Assembly: GCA_902729315.2 (NCBI GenBank)
Contig: LR746268.1
Location: 6,245,501 to 6,309,500, forward strand
Direction: 5' to 3'
DNA from: Spirodela intermedia
Lineage: Eukaryota > Streptophyta > Magnoliopsida > Alismatales > Araceae
Length of the DNA: 64,000 bases
Part shown: piece by piece, positions 23,913-35,700 of the stretch
How the letters are laid out: every line of letters begins with the position of its first letter
Numbering within the stretch: position 1 is the first letter of the stretch
Position numbers and translations under genes: made by a program
Notes under the pieces: generated by a model
The model's input: the letters and a program-made list of their open reading frames with translations, nothing else
Database searches by the model: none
What the model was told of the DNA's origin: nothing

Positions 23913-24312
23913 GGAGAGCAGCCAGTCTTCAATGGGAAGATGGTAAACCGGGATGCGAAGACCACTCGAATCCCGATATTGAAGAATCTTGAGCCCGCCA
24001 TGGCCTCTCACCGGCGGGTTCTTCTTCCCGCGGTGAGGAAGAGAAACGATGACGTGGCATCCGGTCGTCCTAGTCAGTGGAGATAGAGGTAGAGAAGTCC
24101 TAGCGTCCTACCACGGCCGGTTCGGTTTGAAAACCGAAACAAACCGGCCCGGTTCATTTTCATTGCTCGGTCAGACGGCAACAATAAATACTGATCCCGC
24201 TCGTTTGTTCACCAGAAGTCGAGGATCGGAAGCTTGGTGTTAGGGTTTCGTTTGCTACCCTTCTCGCCCCTCTTTCCTGCCGAGAAGAGAGCTACCAGAA
24301 GCGGGAGAGAAG
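23913..24312. promoter_or_regulatory. Short divergent promoter of the isomerase-like gene and UBL5
   Basis: Four hundred base pairs separate the two start codons. On the plus strand a TTAGGGTTTCG element lies near 24240, typical of leaders of plant housekeeping genes, and CAATAAATACT near 24180 is the nearest TATA-like sequence for UBL5. Confidence 0.6.
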
Positions 24313-24534
24313 ATGATCGAGGTGGTGTTGAACGATCGGCTGGGCAAAAAGGTTCGTGTCAAGTGCAACGAGGACGATACGATTGGGGATTTGAAGAAGC
24401 TGGTGGCGGCGCAGACTGGGACGCGGCCGGAGAAAATTCGCATCCAGAAGTGGTATAACATCTACAAAGATCACATCACGCTCAAGGACTATGAAATCCA
24501 TGACGGCATGGGCCTCGAACTTTACTACAACTAG
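24313..24534 (+). CDS. UBL5: Ubiquitin-like protein 5 (Hub1 homologue)
   Basis: Complete single-exon gene of 73 residues, the exact length of the family. It begins [19 protein letters not shown], has [21 protein letters not shown] and [29 protein letters not shown]. As in all UBL5/Hub1 proteins, the C-terminus is a double tyrosine plus one residue, not the diglycine of conjugating ubiquitin-like proteins, so it acts by non-covalent binding. By family knowledge it associates with spliceosomal proteins (for example Snu66) and affects 5' splice site choice. The gene is divergent from the isomerase-like gene over a 400-bp promoter. Confidence 0.98.
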   Translation: MIEVVLNDRLGKKVRVKCNEDDTIGDLKKLVAAQTGTRPEKIRIQKWYNIYKDHITLKDYEIHDGMGLELYYN

Positions 24535-27452
24535 CACCGATCGCGATGGATCCTAGCTACAAGGTCTCTATCTCCATCCGTTTTATGCTATATATTTTAG
24601 TGGATGGCTTGGGAAATTATGTGCCGATTAGCAAAGATGTTGGCCTTGTGCCTCCGTCTTTTTTTTCTTTTTTTGTAGTTTCTGTTATTGTCCTCGTCCT
24701 TCGTTGAATAATAATCCTTAGAAAGTTGTCATATATGAGAAACGGAAACTGCTGATGATTCGGGGATTTGATCGTTAAGGTTTGACTATGTTATGGATGA
24801 TCATCGTTCATAGCAAAGTTGAGTGAAAGTACATCGTACCCTGCACTGGTATTTTACCCGGAATCTCTTCATGAAAGTATTTCTGAATGTTTCGCATCAA
24901 ATATTTGTCGTTACGTACGTGAATTTTGAGAAATATAGTCAGTACAGGTGTGATAGACTTTCGGAAAGAGCATGATCATTCGATTTGTAATATCAGTTCT
25001 ATGGCATCTGTAGTCACCTGTGCAGAACAACCTGAAATTCTTATTATTCTGTTTGAGCGACGGGATCTAGCGAGTACCAGTGTTAGGGGAAAATACATTG
25101 TAATCGTCTTTTTGCTTGTGTCTATTCGTAAAATGTAGGATGTCCTTTTGCGTTGCACACTTTCCATTCTGTTAGAAATGTTTGCTAATAATTGGCTCCT
25201 GGAGGTGATTTTACCAAGTAAACAAGTTGGAATTTAAATTGGCATGCTCCTCCATCTAAGAGAATGGACGGATGTGCAAAGAATTGATCTTTCATGCTAG
25301 AGAATATCACAAACAATCTAGTGTTTTCATCTCAAGTACGACGAACTAGATGTGGAAACGATTATCGCCCCCCACAAAAAAAAAAAAAGAAACCTATCAA
25401 CCTTCTCCACGTTTAACTGGGATTATTAAGTTATCTGCACCAAGAAAACCAAATCTTTTTTAGTCCTGTTGAACTACATTTCCTCTCGGAACTTTTTATG
25501 GACTGGGACAGTGAAGATTGCTCATCAGATATCTAATAATTTGTTCCTCTTCCTGGTCACAGATGGCATCTAACGATAGCAATTATCTCCTGTCAATGAA
25601 ACTGGAAATCGTTTTCTAAATGTTTGATCTATGTAGAACTAGATTGGCTGTCGGAGAATGAGAGGATTAAAGTGCTGACCATCTTCTCATGCATTCGTGA
25701 TGAAGAGAACGAAGAGTATAGACACCAATAGGCTGGCAATCTTGCACACGAAGCCCTGTCATCCGTGATTCCCTCTGCCACACAATCTCTCTTGACAGCT
25801 GAAATTATGATTTTCCTTTCTCTTCCATCCAGGAACCTGCATCCTGCAAGAGCTTCAACACCAAACCCATGCGTGCCGGTCCCCTTTTTTTTTGTGTTGC
25901 TATTTTCATGCATAGAACCGTCCGGTAATTACTAATAATATCTCCCACGTTTCAGGCCTGCTGCCTGCTGCGTCCCCGTCTTCAAGAGTGTGTAAATTTT
26001 CCGCCCCCCCGTGGATGGCCTGTACCGTTGCCGACGAGCAACTACGCTGTGTGCTGTATCCCTGGCTCTAGACTCTCCAGAGCAAAGTGGTATATCCGTG
26101 CTTGGTAACCCATAACTCCCCCATCTCATTCCGATCTAAGTCGACGGCCATATATTATTATTATTATTATTATTATTATTATCGAGTCTTATATACTCTT
26201 ATATTCTCACACCGGTCCATTGGGCTCGTCGGCAGTTTCCCTGGCCCACTTACTCAGAGCCCGATAAATTCCCGTACGCCGCCGCCACGATATTGCTTCT
26301 TAGCCGTTCGATCGTTATTTTCTCGAAAAGGAACGCTAGGGGGGTTTTTTTGTTTGTATGCACATTGGGTGGCGAACAGAAGTTAAGCCTTTGTGTGTAA
26401 GTGGGCTGACCCGTGAAATCCGCTGCTTGTGCCACGTCCCCTCCAATGTGACGCAACGGGAGCGGTCTGCGCCAGCATCTTTTCTTCTCCTCCTTTTGAC
26501 TACCAGTGGCCCCGGCGGAGCTCCGGGGGGGGGGTGGGGGGTGGGGGTGAGGGGAGCGCCGCCCGCCGCCCGCTGCCCACTCCGGGGGCTCCGGCTGGCG
26601 GAGATGTGGCAGTGCCGTTCTTTAATTAATGAAACAGAACGACCGGTAGTTAGTAGAGAGGACGACGTGAGGGGAGCGTTGAGGTTTGTGGAACCATTCG
26701 GAAAGGGCTTTTATCAGCTTACCATGGTGGATGTGATCCCCACCTCCTCCCTGCATTAATTGCCCTCCCTCTCTCTCTCTCTCTCCTCCTGGGGAGGGGA
26801 GGAATCGCATCCAGGTCTTCTTCGGAGTCCCGCCGGTGGCGTGGTGCTCAATTTCTTTGCTCCATGTACGCCGTCTTCTCGTCCTCCGAGAGCCATCCCA
26901 GGTGAGGACTCCATGGCCGTCGATCTCTTCTCTCGCGTCTTCTTCCGGAATTCCAGTGGTTTTGCTCGGTCTTCTTAGCGACGTCGGATTTGGATTCTGA
27001 TCTCCCCCTTCATCTCCCGCGCCGTCCTGAAGGCCCTGTGTCTCCGGTCTGTCTTGTCCTCTCTTCCACTGAAAAGGGAGAGGATGGAAGACCTGTCACC
27101 TCGCTCTTCCGGCTCCTGTCTCCCATTTCATACAGTCAACCTCCTTCTATTCCCTTATGATTCCCGCACTTTTTTTCATCGGCGGGCTACCTCTCGGACT
27201 TCAAATTTCTCGCAAAGATAAAGTCTATCCGGAAGAATCTTATCTTCCTGCTTTTGAGCTTTTGGATTCTGAATATTTTGATGATCTTTTGACCACATGA
27301 GCAGTTGACGATTGACTCGTTTGCACGGTTAGATACGGATCACAGTCCACTTATATGCAGGTGATTCTCCATAGGAGAGACTGAAGCTGATCGCAACCCC
27401 ATCAGTATTCATCGGGAATCCCTCTCGTCTTCTCTACCCCGTCCACTCCCCT
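24535..27452. other. Intergenic region between UBL5 and the methylesterase gene
   Basis: It starts with the UBL5 3' UTR (GAATAATAAT near 24705). The middle, 24750-26100, shows no coding signal. From about 26400 it becomes GC-rich and probably holds the promoter and leader of the methylesterase gene: a G-tract cluster at 26525-26554, a CT tract at 26764-26787, and several short upstream ATGs. The 2.9-kb length without a gene is large for this window. Confidence 0.45.
26154..26182. repeat. (TTA)n microsatellite
   Basis: About 29 bp of perfect TTA/ATT repeats upstream of the methylesterase gene. Confidence 0.93.
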
Positions 27453-30400
27453 ATGGGTAATACACTGCCATGTATGCCGAAGAAGGGCGCGAGAGGCGCT
27501 GCTAGATCCGCAAGCAAGAGGAACTCCAGGTCTGGGAGGAACACAACGTCGGAGGAAGAGATGCTTCACAGGCAAGCCCTGTCCATGGTGTTACAGCAAC
27601 ACCAGCTTTCCCAGCGATTTGACGGTTCCATGTCGAGGAGGATCGGATCTACGAGCTCTCGGAGGAAGAATCTATCTGAAAACTTCTCCAATGGAAGGCA
27701 GGTCAGTTTTGAATGACCATCCATGCTCCGTTACGTTCGTGATATTCAATCGCCGCTCCATGATATTTGCTTCAATTTTTTTCATCGGATAGGTAATCCG
27801 GATTCCTTTTCCTCTCGTCCCAAATGAATCTACGATGATCCCTCCTACCGTCTGTGTTCTAGTCAGATTTGGTACTGCAAGATCACGTCCTTCTTCCTCC
27901 CCTAATTATGAAACTAGAGTTCAGAACCCTCCCTGGCTTCCTCAGGAGAATATAGATCACTGTTCATCTGTTAATTACTCTTTCATGAAAAAAAAATCCC
28001 CAGCTGTCGAATGGATCGGTAGGCCAGTTGCTCTTTTCAGGTTTTACATCTTGGGAATTGTTTCCTCTTATCCTTCTCTTTGCTAATCCGTGATCTGCCT
28101 ATCTGCGAAAGTTGTGCCCTTGGGCTTGTCATGGAGTGCCCCAAACTCTGCCCGTGGGAATGTGAAATTCGTGTTGTGAGGACTTTTTCTGGTATATATA
28201 TTTTTGTCACTTCTTCACTGTTCGGGTTCAGAGGGCGTCAGATAAGATAAATTATGAGGGAAAATTTTCCCGAACGATTGGCCATAATTTTTTTGGCTGA
28301 TCAGTGGAGATGCCCTCCCGTTTCTTGAGCCATAACCTGAAAGTTATCAGCTTGAATCAGTGATGTTGGAGGTGACAAGATCTAAAGCAGTTGTGTTATT
28401 TAGATAAGCTACATCTACTGTGGCGTGATTACCAAGTTGTGTATTTTTTATGAAACGAAGGTTGCAAAAAATATAATCGTTATTTTATTGAAATAATTTT
28501 TAAAAATCTCTAGATGGACAAAATTAAATATGTAGTTCACATAAAGTTAAAGTGAAGAAACAAATGATATGATGAATAAGGGTAAAGTTAATGATCTGAA
28601 AAGTTGAAACAGCATGCAAAGCTGAGGCTTACCGGACAGTTTGAAGACAAACAAAATCCCATGGGAAAATATCATCTCCATCTGAGAATAAGAACCTGTA
28701 GGTGGTTTGAATGGGATGCTGTTCAATTGGCCTTGGTCTTAAGGCTCTTTAGCTTTAAGAAAGATTAGTTATCTTTTATGCTTTTTTTTTTTCAAGAAAA
28801 AAACATTGGTATTGATTAGTTTAAGTGATCCTATAGTCTAACAGCTCCGGGGAAATTATAACTAATATCTAGCATCTGACCATTTTCAGTTTGTATGGTG
28901 TGTCATGCGTTAGGTGGTTGGTCGTCAGCTTCTGAATCTAAATTTTCGGTGTCTTTTCTTGGACTTAATTTGAAATTATTCAGGTGGCAGAGTTCATTGG
29001 GAACATTGAAATCAAGAAGTTCGTTCTTGTTCATGGAGAAGGATTTGGAGCGTGGTGCTGGTACAAGTCCATTTCTTTATTGGAGGAATCAGGGTTACAG
29101 CCTATTGCCTTGGACCTCACAGGTTCTGGTATAGATCACACAGACACAAATGGCGTAGCAACAATGGCCGAGTATGCGAAGCCATTACTGGATTACCTAC
29201 AGAGTCTTCCGGAGGACGAAAAGGTGAACAGAAGAGAGATCAGAGAGTGATTAGGGTTTCCGTGACCCATTTACAGAGGTCCTTGATCTTCTTTTTATAA
29301 TATCTCTGTTCATGATAATCGATGCCAGCGCAGGTTATACTGGTTGGCCACAGCTGCGGGGGCGCCAGCATATCTTATGCGCTAGAATATTATCCTAAGA
29401 AGATTTCCAAAGCAGTATTTCTCTCTGCAACGATGGTATCTAATGGTCAAAGACCCTTTGACGTATTTTCTGGAGAGGTAGCAACCAATGTAATTATTTT
29501 ATTTATTTATTTATTTATTTATGGTGAGAAATAGTTACAGGTTTTATAATGGATGAAACCCAAGTATATCTGTGATAATTGGTGGGTCCCGTTCTTCTCA
29601 TCACATCACGGCGTGCCTTCATATCCCTTAACCAAACAAGCTTTTCTCTCCCCCTTCTCCCAAAAAATGGGAGATGCTTTTTTTTTTGTTTGTTTTTTGG
29701 GTTCTTCTGATCGAGGATGAGAGAAGTTGGTAATCATAACGTAGGAATCCAAGTCCTGTTTATCTTGCCTTTGTCTTCCTAGGCTTTCTGATATCTGGAC
29801 AATATTCTACAGCTTGCATCTGCTGAAGTCTTCATGCAAGAATCTCAACTTCTCTCGTACGGTAATGGCAAAGACAGATCGCCCACAGCATTTGTTTTTG
29901 ATAAACAGTACATCAAGGGCCTCTATTTCAACAACTCTCCTCCTAAGGTGCGTCCAAAGAACACGGCATTCCATTTCAATGTATGCCTGTTCTTCACCCC
30001 TAAAAATAGCATTCCTTCCTCGTTTGGACCAACTGCCAACCTTTACTTGTCCCAATGTTTGACTTTTTGCTGTATGCCTACCCACTTGATTAATAGAAAT
30101 TCTATCTGCATGGATTAAGAACACTTTGGATTTGTTCTGTTTGAATGAAACCTTTCGGGAAAAAAAAAAACAGGTCTTAAACGAGTAAAAACCCAGAATG
30201 GGGACAGATAAGCCTGCAATCAGTAACTCAACCTTCCATTTCAATGTATAAAATGACATTACTTGTTTGACTTTGGATTTCTTCTGATTGAATGAAACCT
30301 TTGGAAATAAATAAATAAATAAATAAATCTCGTCAAGTGGGATCCGACAGGTCCTACATGTTATTAAAAATACTACACAAGATGAAAATTACAGCATCCA

Positions 30401-30752
30401 GTTATTATTTCTTAGAATGTGATGCATTTCAACTGTTCTGAGCTCTGATGCTTTCTTCTAACCCGTGCTGTTGACACAGGACATTGCTTTGGCCGCCGTA
30501 TCGATGAGGCCAATCCCGTTGAAACCCATCATGGAGAAGCTTTCCCTCACGCCAGAGAAGTACGGGGCCGTCAAGAGGTACTTCGTCCAGACGCTCGATG
30601 ACCACATGCTCTCTCCCGACATTCAGGAGAAGCTCGTCCGGGAGAACCCGCCCCACGGAGTGTACAAGATCAAGGGCAGCGACCACTGCCCCTTCTTCTC
30701 CAAACCCCAGTCGTTGCACAAGATCTTGCTCGAGATCGCCCAGCTGCCCTAA
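27453..30752 (+). CDS. MES11: Methylesterase of the MES11 clade (alpha/beta hydrolase)
   Basis: Five exons, all phase 0: 27453-27701, 28984-29223, 29334-29477, 29813-29947, 30480-30752, giving 346 residues. The esterase core starts at about residue 90 with KFVLVHGEGFGAWCWYK. The nucleophile Ser is in GHSCGG (about 170), the acid is probably the Asp of TLDDHMLSPD (about 296) and the His is in GSDHCPFFSKP (about 325). MES enzymes hydrolyse methyl esters of hormones such as methyl-IAA, methyl-jasmonate or methyl-salicylate; the MES11-type members are less well understood and the substrate here is not predictable. The 85-residue N-terminal extension is Arg/Ser-rich and carries a run HRQALSMVLQQHQLSQRFDGS shared in kind with MES11. 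It starts MGNTLPC, a possible lipidation signal. Intron 1 is 1.3 kb. Confidence 0.94.
29495..29522. repeat. (ATTT)n tract in intron 3 of the methylesterase gene
   Basis: About seven ATTT units starting 17 bp after the exon 3 donor. Complementary to the (AAAT)n tract in intron 4. Confidence 0.92.
29969..30305. repeat. Imperfect tandem duplication in intron 4 of the methylesterase gene
   Basis: Two anchors recur in the same order: CCATTTCAATGTAT at about 29971 and again at about 30236, and ACTTTGGATTT...TTGAATGAAACCTTT at about 30122 and again at about 30271. The copies differ in length, so one carries an internal deletion. Confidence 0.7.
30305..30328. repeat. (AAAT)n tract in intron 4 of the methylesterase gene
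   Basis: Six AAAT units, the reverse complement of the (ATTT)n tract in intron 3. Confidence 0.92.
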
Positions 30753-31564
30753 TCATGTACAGATCCCCGAGCATCGTGCCATCTTTGTACAGTCGATCTC
30801 CGTTGACCAAATTTTATTAGCCGCAGAGGGAAAAGAAGGTGCCGAGGAAAAGGGCTCTCTCTCCGTGTTCTTGTTTTTCTTTGAGAAGCTGTTTCGATCT
30901 GCGGAGGAACTAGTCAACGCATCATCCGAGGAACCCAGATGGAACTCCGTCCCGGTTGACCTTCACGCGCATCCCAGTTGACCTCCGTTTTCTGAACCCG
31001 CGCAGGCTTTTCTTCTTTTTTTTTCCTGCCATTTTTTTTAATTATTATTGGAACAGAGAAAAACCCCATTACCAATCGGGGTCAAGAACCTCGATGAAGT
31101 CAACTCTTTCAACAACCGAAAAAAGAGAAAAAAAAGATGCACGTGAGAGCAAGATGGTCAAGATCGAAGCCGATAACTTTATATTTCGTCAGAGAAGACA
31201 ATTGGATCCTGCCACAAAACAAACCCAACCCTGAAACACAATCCAATCTTTCCACACCTCGAATTGACTTTCCCCCTCTTCCACTGTCAGCCAGGTGGCG
31301 CCAGGAGAGCCTCAAACCCGCCGCATGCAAGAGCTTGGGCCTTGTTCACTCCATAGGAAGAAACACCTCAGCTGATCCAGCAGTGGGCTTCAAAACCTGT
31401 TGACTTATCGACAGAGCTTCACTGCATCCAGCTTGGACTATTTACACCTCTGCAAGGGATGAAACAGCCAAAGAGCAGAACCAGGAAGTCCATCTCCTTG
31501 CCGAAGGATCCTCTCAGATCCCTTCCTAACCCTTGTGCACAGGGGGCTCGAGGACACCATCTAC

Positions 31565-31600
<36 letters not shown>

Positions 31601-32028
31601 CACGCCAGAGCATTTTCTTCAACACCCGCCAAGCATGGAAGCATCTTGACGAAGATCAGAGCGATGTGTATCCACTGTTCTTCAGAAAAAAACCCATGCC
31701 TTGGCGAACCCACTAACCTGTGCGTCTCACTACCTTGCTACTCGGAATGTAATGTAATGTACCGTGATCTGAGGCGCCGCACCCCTCCCCTTCTTCCAAG
31801 CTTGCCCGGGGGGAATCATACCCCCCACTGCACAGCTCCATGATTACTTTGACGGGAAAGAATCCATGGTGACGAGCATGTTAATGCCCGATGCCCAGAT
31901 GAAATTGACGGCTAGCCTGCAGTCAAACAGGAGCACGCCTGTGAGAAATCTCATACAATGTAGACCATCCTGGAATCACCGAACACAGGGTGCCGTGTTC
32001 TTTGATAGCTTCTGAATATGCATGCATG

Positions 32029-32064
<36 letters not shown>

Positions 32065-32715
32065 CCAAGGGATGAATGTTTCTATGTACCCCACAAAGAT
32101 TTCTAGCCAAGGAATTGACCATGCTAAAAACTGGTAAATTAATCACAATTTCTTGGCTGTTTCTTTTCTTAGCGACTACCAGAGATTTACCACCTCCAAA
32201 GATGGTAAATCTGGGGATCGATTCAGTGAGAGTCAACAAACAGAAAAGAAACAGTCGGAAGATTCACGAACACCAACATGATCAAACATATCAGGGACTG
32301 CCCAAACAAGGGTTGTCCAAGAGAGAGATAAGTCAGAAGACAGATTTTTTTTTTCTCTCTCTTTATAATAAAAGGAAAACATTTCTATTTCAAATAATAA
32401 TCACTTGCGGTAATCTCACATATCCCTACTTGAAACTGGCATCTTAACCTATTAAAACCAGGGCCATATCCAAGCACATTTCATATGCTTGACTAAACCA
32501 AAGAATGACCTGATAAGGTAATAGTCCCCACAATAAAATCAGTCTGCCAGAGTAAATGATAAGTCGCATCAAGTTGTAAACGTTAGGAAAGTGCTGAATA
32601 TATGATGCAGAAGCACAGACTAAGCAAATATACAATAATGAAAGGTAAAATACCCACATGTTTTGTTCTTTAAATAGAAAAAGATACGAAGACGAAGGGA
32701 CGTACCTCACAAAAG
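30753..32715. other. Convergent 3' region between the methylesterase and UPF3 genes
   Basis: About 2 kb that holds the 3' UTRs of both genes. It contains a GA tract (31567-31598) and a CT tract (32030-32062). Short frames occur on both strands without family resemblance. The minus-strand frame from UPF3 continues open to 32444 if the last UPF3 intron is kept. Confidence 0.5.
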
Positions 32716-35700
32716 TTACGAACCAGAACCCGACTTCTGTACCCATACTTGCTTCTGCAGATACAGCAACATAACCGAAGTCAGAAATCATTTGTTGCGA
32801 TGTCAATGATTTCTCCGGGGGGAGGGGAGGGGGGGGGGGGGGTTTATAAAATTCGACTACGTAGCACACCTCATGCGAACCATAGCCGACGGGACCACGC
32901 TTAGAAGTCTTTGGCTCAGGGTAACCTAGAGACCCATCAGTTTCCCTCAATCCATGAGATTGCCCGCGGCGTCCAATATGTTTCTGTGAACCTGATCACA
33001 TTGAAAGGTAAGAGAAAGGAAAGAAAATAAGAGATGGGCATAACACGGCTTTTCTTAGACTTCAGAAATCTGGCAAGAGCTTACTATTCTCGGTCACAGA
33101 ATGTCTGCCACGCCCGCTACCAAGGCCTCTGCCTTCCCCACTTCTGCTGGCAACTGGTATCTCACTTTTCATCTCCATATGGCTCGATGATAACTCATGC
33201 ATGTTTGAGGAACCAGTTCCAACTCCTATATGAGAACTCTGGTTACCTGAATCATCATCAAAAGATTTGCTAACCGCAGCCACTTGTGAAGAAATGGGCA
33301 TCCCATCCAAAGACTCAGATAAAGCATTTGCAGTAAGAGAAGATGATGAAGAAAGAGAATCATCACTAGCATGCAATCCTTGTGCTCGACGAAGTGGAGT
33401 CCAAACACGGTCTAGTCTATCTTTCTTTCTAGTTCGCCTATCTTGCTTTTCACTAGTTGTGACAAAGCCATGCAAATCATTTGCCACAAGTTTGTCGTCT
33501 GAGGATCTTTTGGTATCATTATCAGGGGCACCAGAATGTGACAAATTACTGGCAATATGATCTTTTGAAATCATACGTGAGTTTGGAGGCCGAGGCGGGC
33601 GCTTGTCCTTCTCCAAATTTGGCAATTGTGAATGTTGGTCGGAGTTATTGACGGCAGACGGTGATTGGACTTGTCTTGCTTCCTTAGAAACTATGCTCTT
33701 GACGATCTTACCACTGCCTCCATGACGTTGGTTGTGCCTAAAAGTAGTTGACGCTGAAGAAGACCGTGCTGGAGATGTTACAGCTTGTTGTTGTGGTCCA
33801 CCAGGGGACGCCTGTGTGAAGAAATTGTAATTAGAAATATAACGAGGACAGTTCCCAAAAACGATTTGAAAGGCGGGGAACAGTCAGCAAGCACGAGTGG
33901 CAGATAGCAGATCTCTTACATTAGAAGCATCTCTCTCTTTCCCTTTCAGAAGTAAGAGTTTCTTCTTTCCAGACTCGACAGTTACAGTAGCACCAGTCGC
34001 TATTACACTCAAGCCGGTCCCTGGAGGTAAAGAATTCGATGTTATAAATATAATTCGTAACAAGGTGCAAAGCGATGAGGGGAAATGAAAATTTTCCAAT
34101 CTCAACAAATATGTACCTACATATCGATCAATGGAAAGAATAATTGCATCAAAACGAGGACAGATGACTATGGAAAAAAAAAATAAAAATTAAGCAGTGA
34201 CCAAATGCTATGGAATACTAGGTAAGGTGAGCTTAGCTTGTTATAATCGATGCTCACAAGACCATCCCCCCAACATTCTCCCATCTTTTTAGGAAACATA
34301 AACGAACCATTCTGAGCCAATATATTCACTTACGCTATCCCCTGAAGCGTACAGAATGGGACACAATCCACCTCTAAAATCTAAACTTTATCATTTAGTT
34401 TCCCTACTGACAAATTAGATCCTCATCTGACAAATTAGATGGTCTACTTTCTCCACAAAGCCAGCCTTCTAAGGACCTTCAGTGGAATACGTAATACACA
34501 ATTAACTGTGCTTCGTCAGATTGTTGTACTTGGTCAACAACTCTATGGTCAATCTCTCTTCTGCAGGTACCTAACAAGCATCCATCGCTATAATCCCCCT
34601 TCCCTTATCTCCCCTTCCACGATTTCAGAATTGATCATTCTCCCTGATGTAGGCAAACTTTGACCATTTTTCAGAATTAAGTAGGCACACTTACGTCAAG
34701 CATACATTCCAACAGAGGAGCACCAAACGCTTAATAAGCATCTAACATGGCTCATAATATCATAGGCATGTATGCCAACTTGGGCCATCTATGTAGCCTT
34801 TGGCGTGGCTATGCTGGATAATATAGATCCATAGAGGATCTGTTATAAGCATAGCTCAATTATATTTCTGATTAAGATAACATTCACATATCATGTCACC
34901 CATTTCTCACTTAAAAGCTTAGATGACTTTATATGTAAGCTGGTGGATTTCGGGATTTCAAAGTTTAAATGCTTGTAGATCCTGTCAAAAAAATTAGCAA
35001 TCTTCTACATATAACGGACAAATTCGTGCGGCCAGCATAAGAACAGCATGAAAGACGTGTAACCTCCTAACAAAGGAAATGAATCGAGTAATTAATACTG
35101 AAATTGCAGATTACAATTCGCATTACCTGTTTCCTCATCTAACGCTTCTCTACTCGTAGCTTCATCCCTCCTTGGCACTAAAATCGTTCTTGACCTGTCC
35201 TTTCCACCCTTTGTGCTGTCTCGCAGTACATACTGCAAAGCAAAACTAGAACGGTAAGTATCTCCGAGATAATTATGATAAGCAATAAACCAAAATTTTA
35301 AAAAGTATCTGTACACATCTGAGAATTCACACAAAAAGGATAGAAAACACAGAGGAGGCTGTAATAGAGGATGTTGGAGCGCTTACTCACTCTCTTTTAA
35401 AAAGATATTAATAGGTTGAAACGAACACCCTTCCAAGTTATACAATAGGGCCAATCTAAAACTAGAGTTCAATACATCAGTATTCAGAGAATTTAAACCG
35501 GACAAAAAGACCTTGTATTGGACAAAAACACACGTCAGTAGATTCAAAGTCGTAAATAAAGCGCGGGACAATAAACATAAGCTATTGTTTCCAAAGATCA
35601 CTGATGTAAAAAAATAAAATACATCCAGGTATGTAGTATGCAGTTTGTTGTCAGATTACTTGAGCACATTTCCTCATCTTGTACTCTATACAGCATAAGA

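Noticed and set aside
27835-28086. 83-codon frame in intron 1 of the methylesterase
   Set aside because: It is flanked by good splice sites of the host gene, has no family resemblance and lies in an intron of normal composition.
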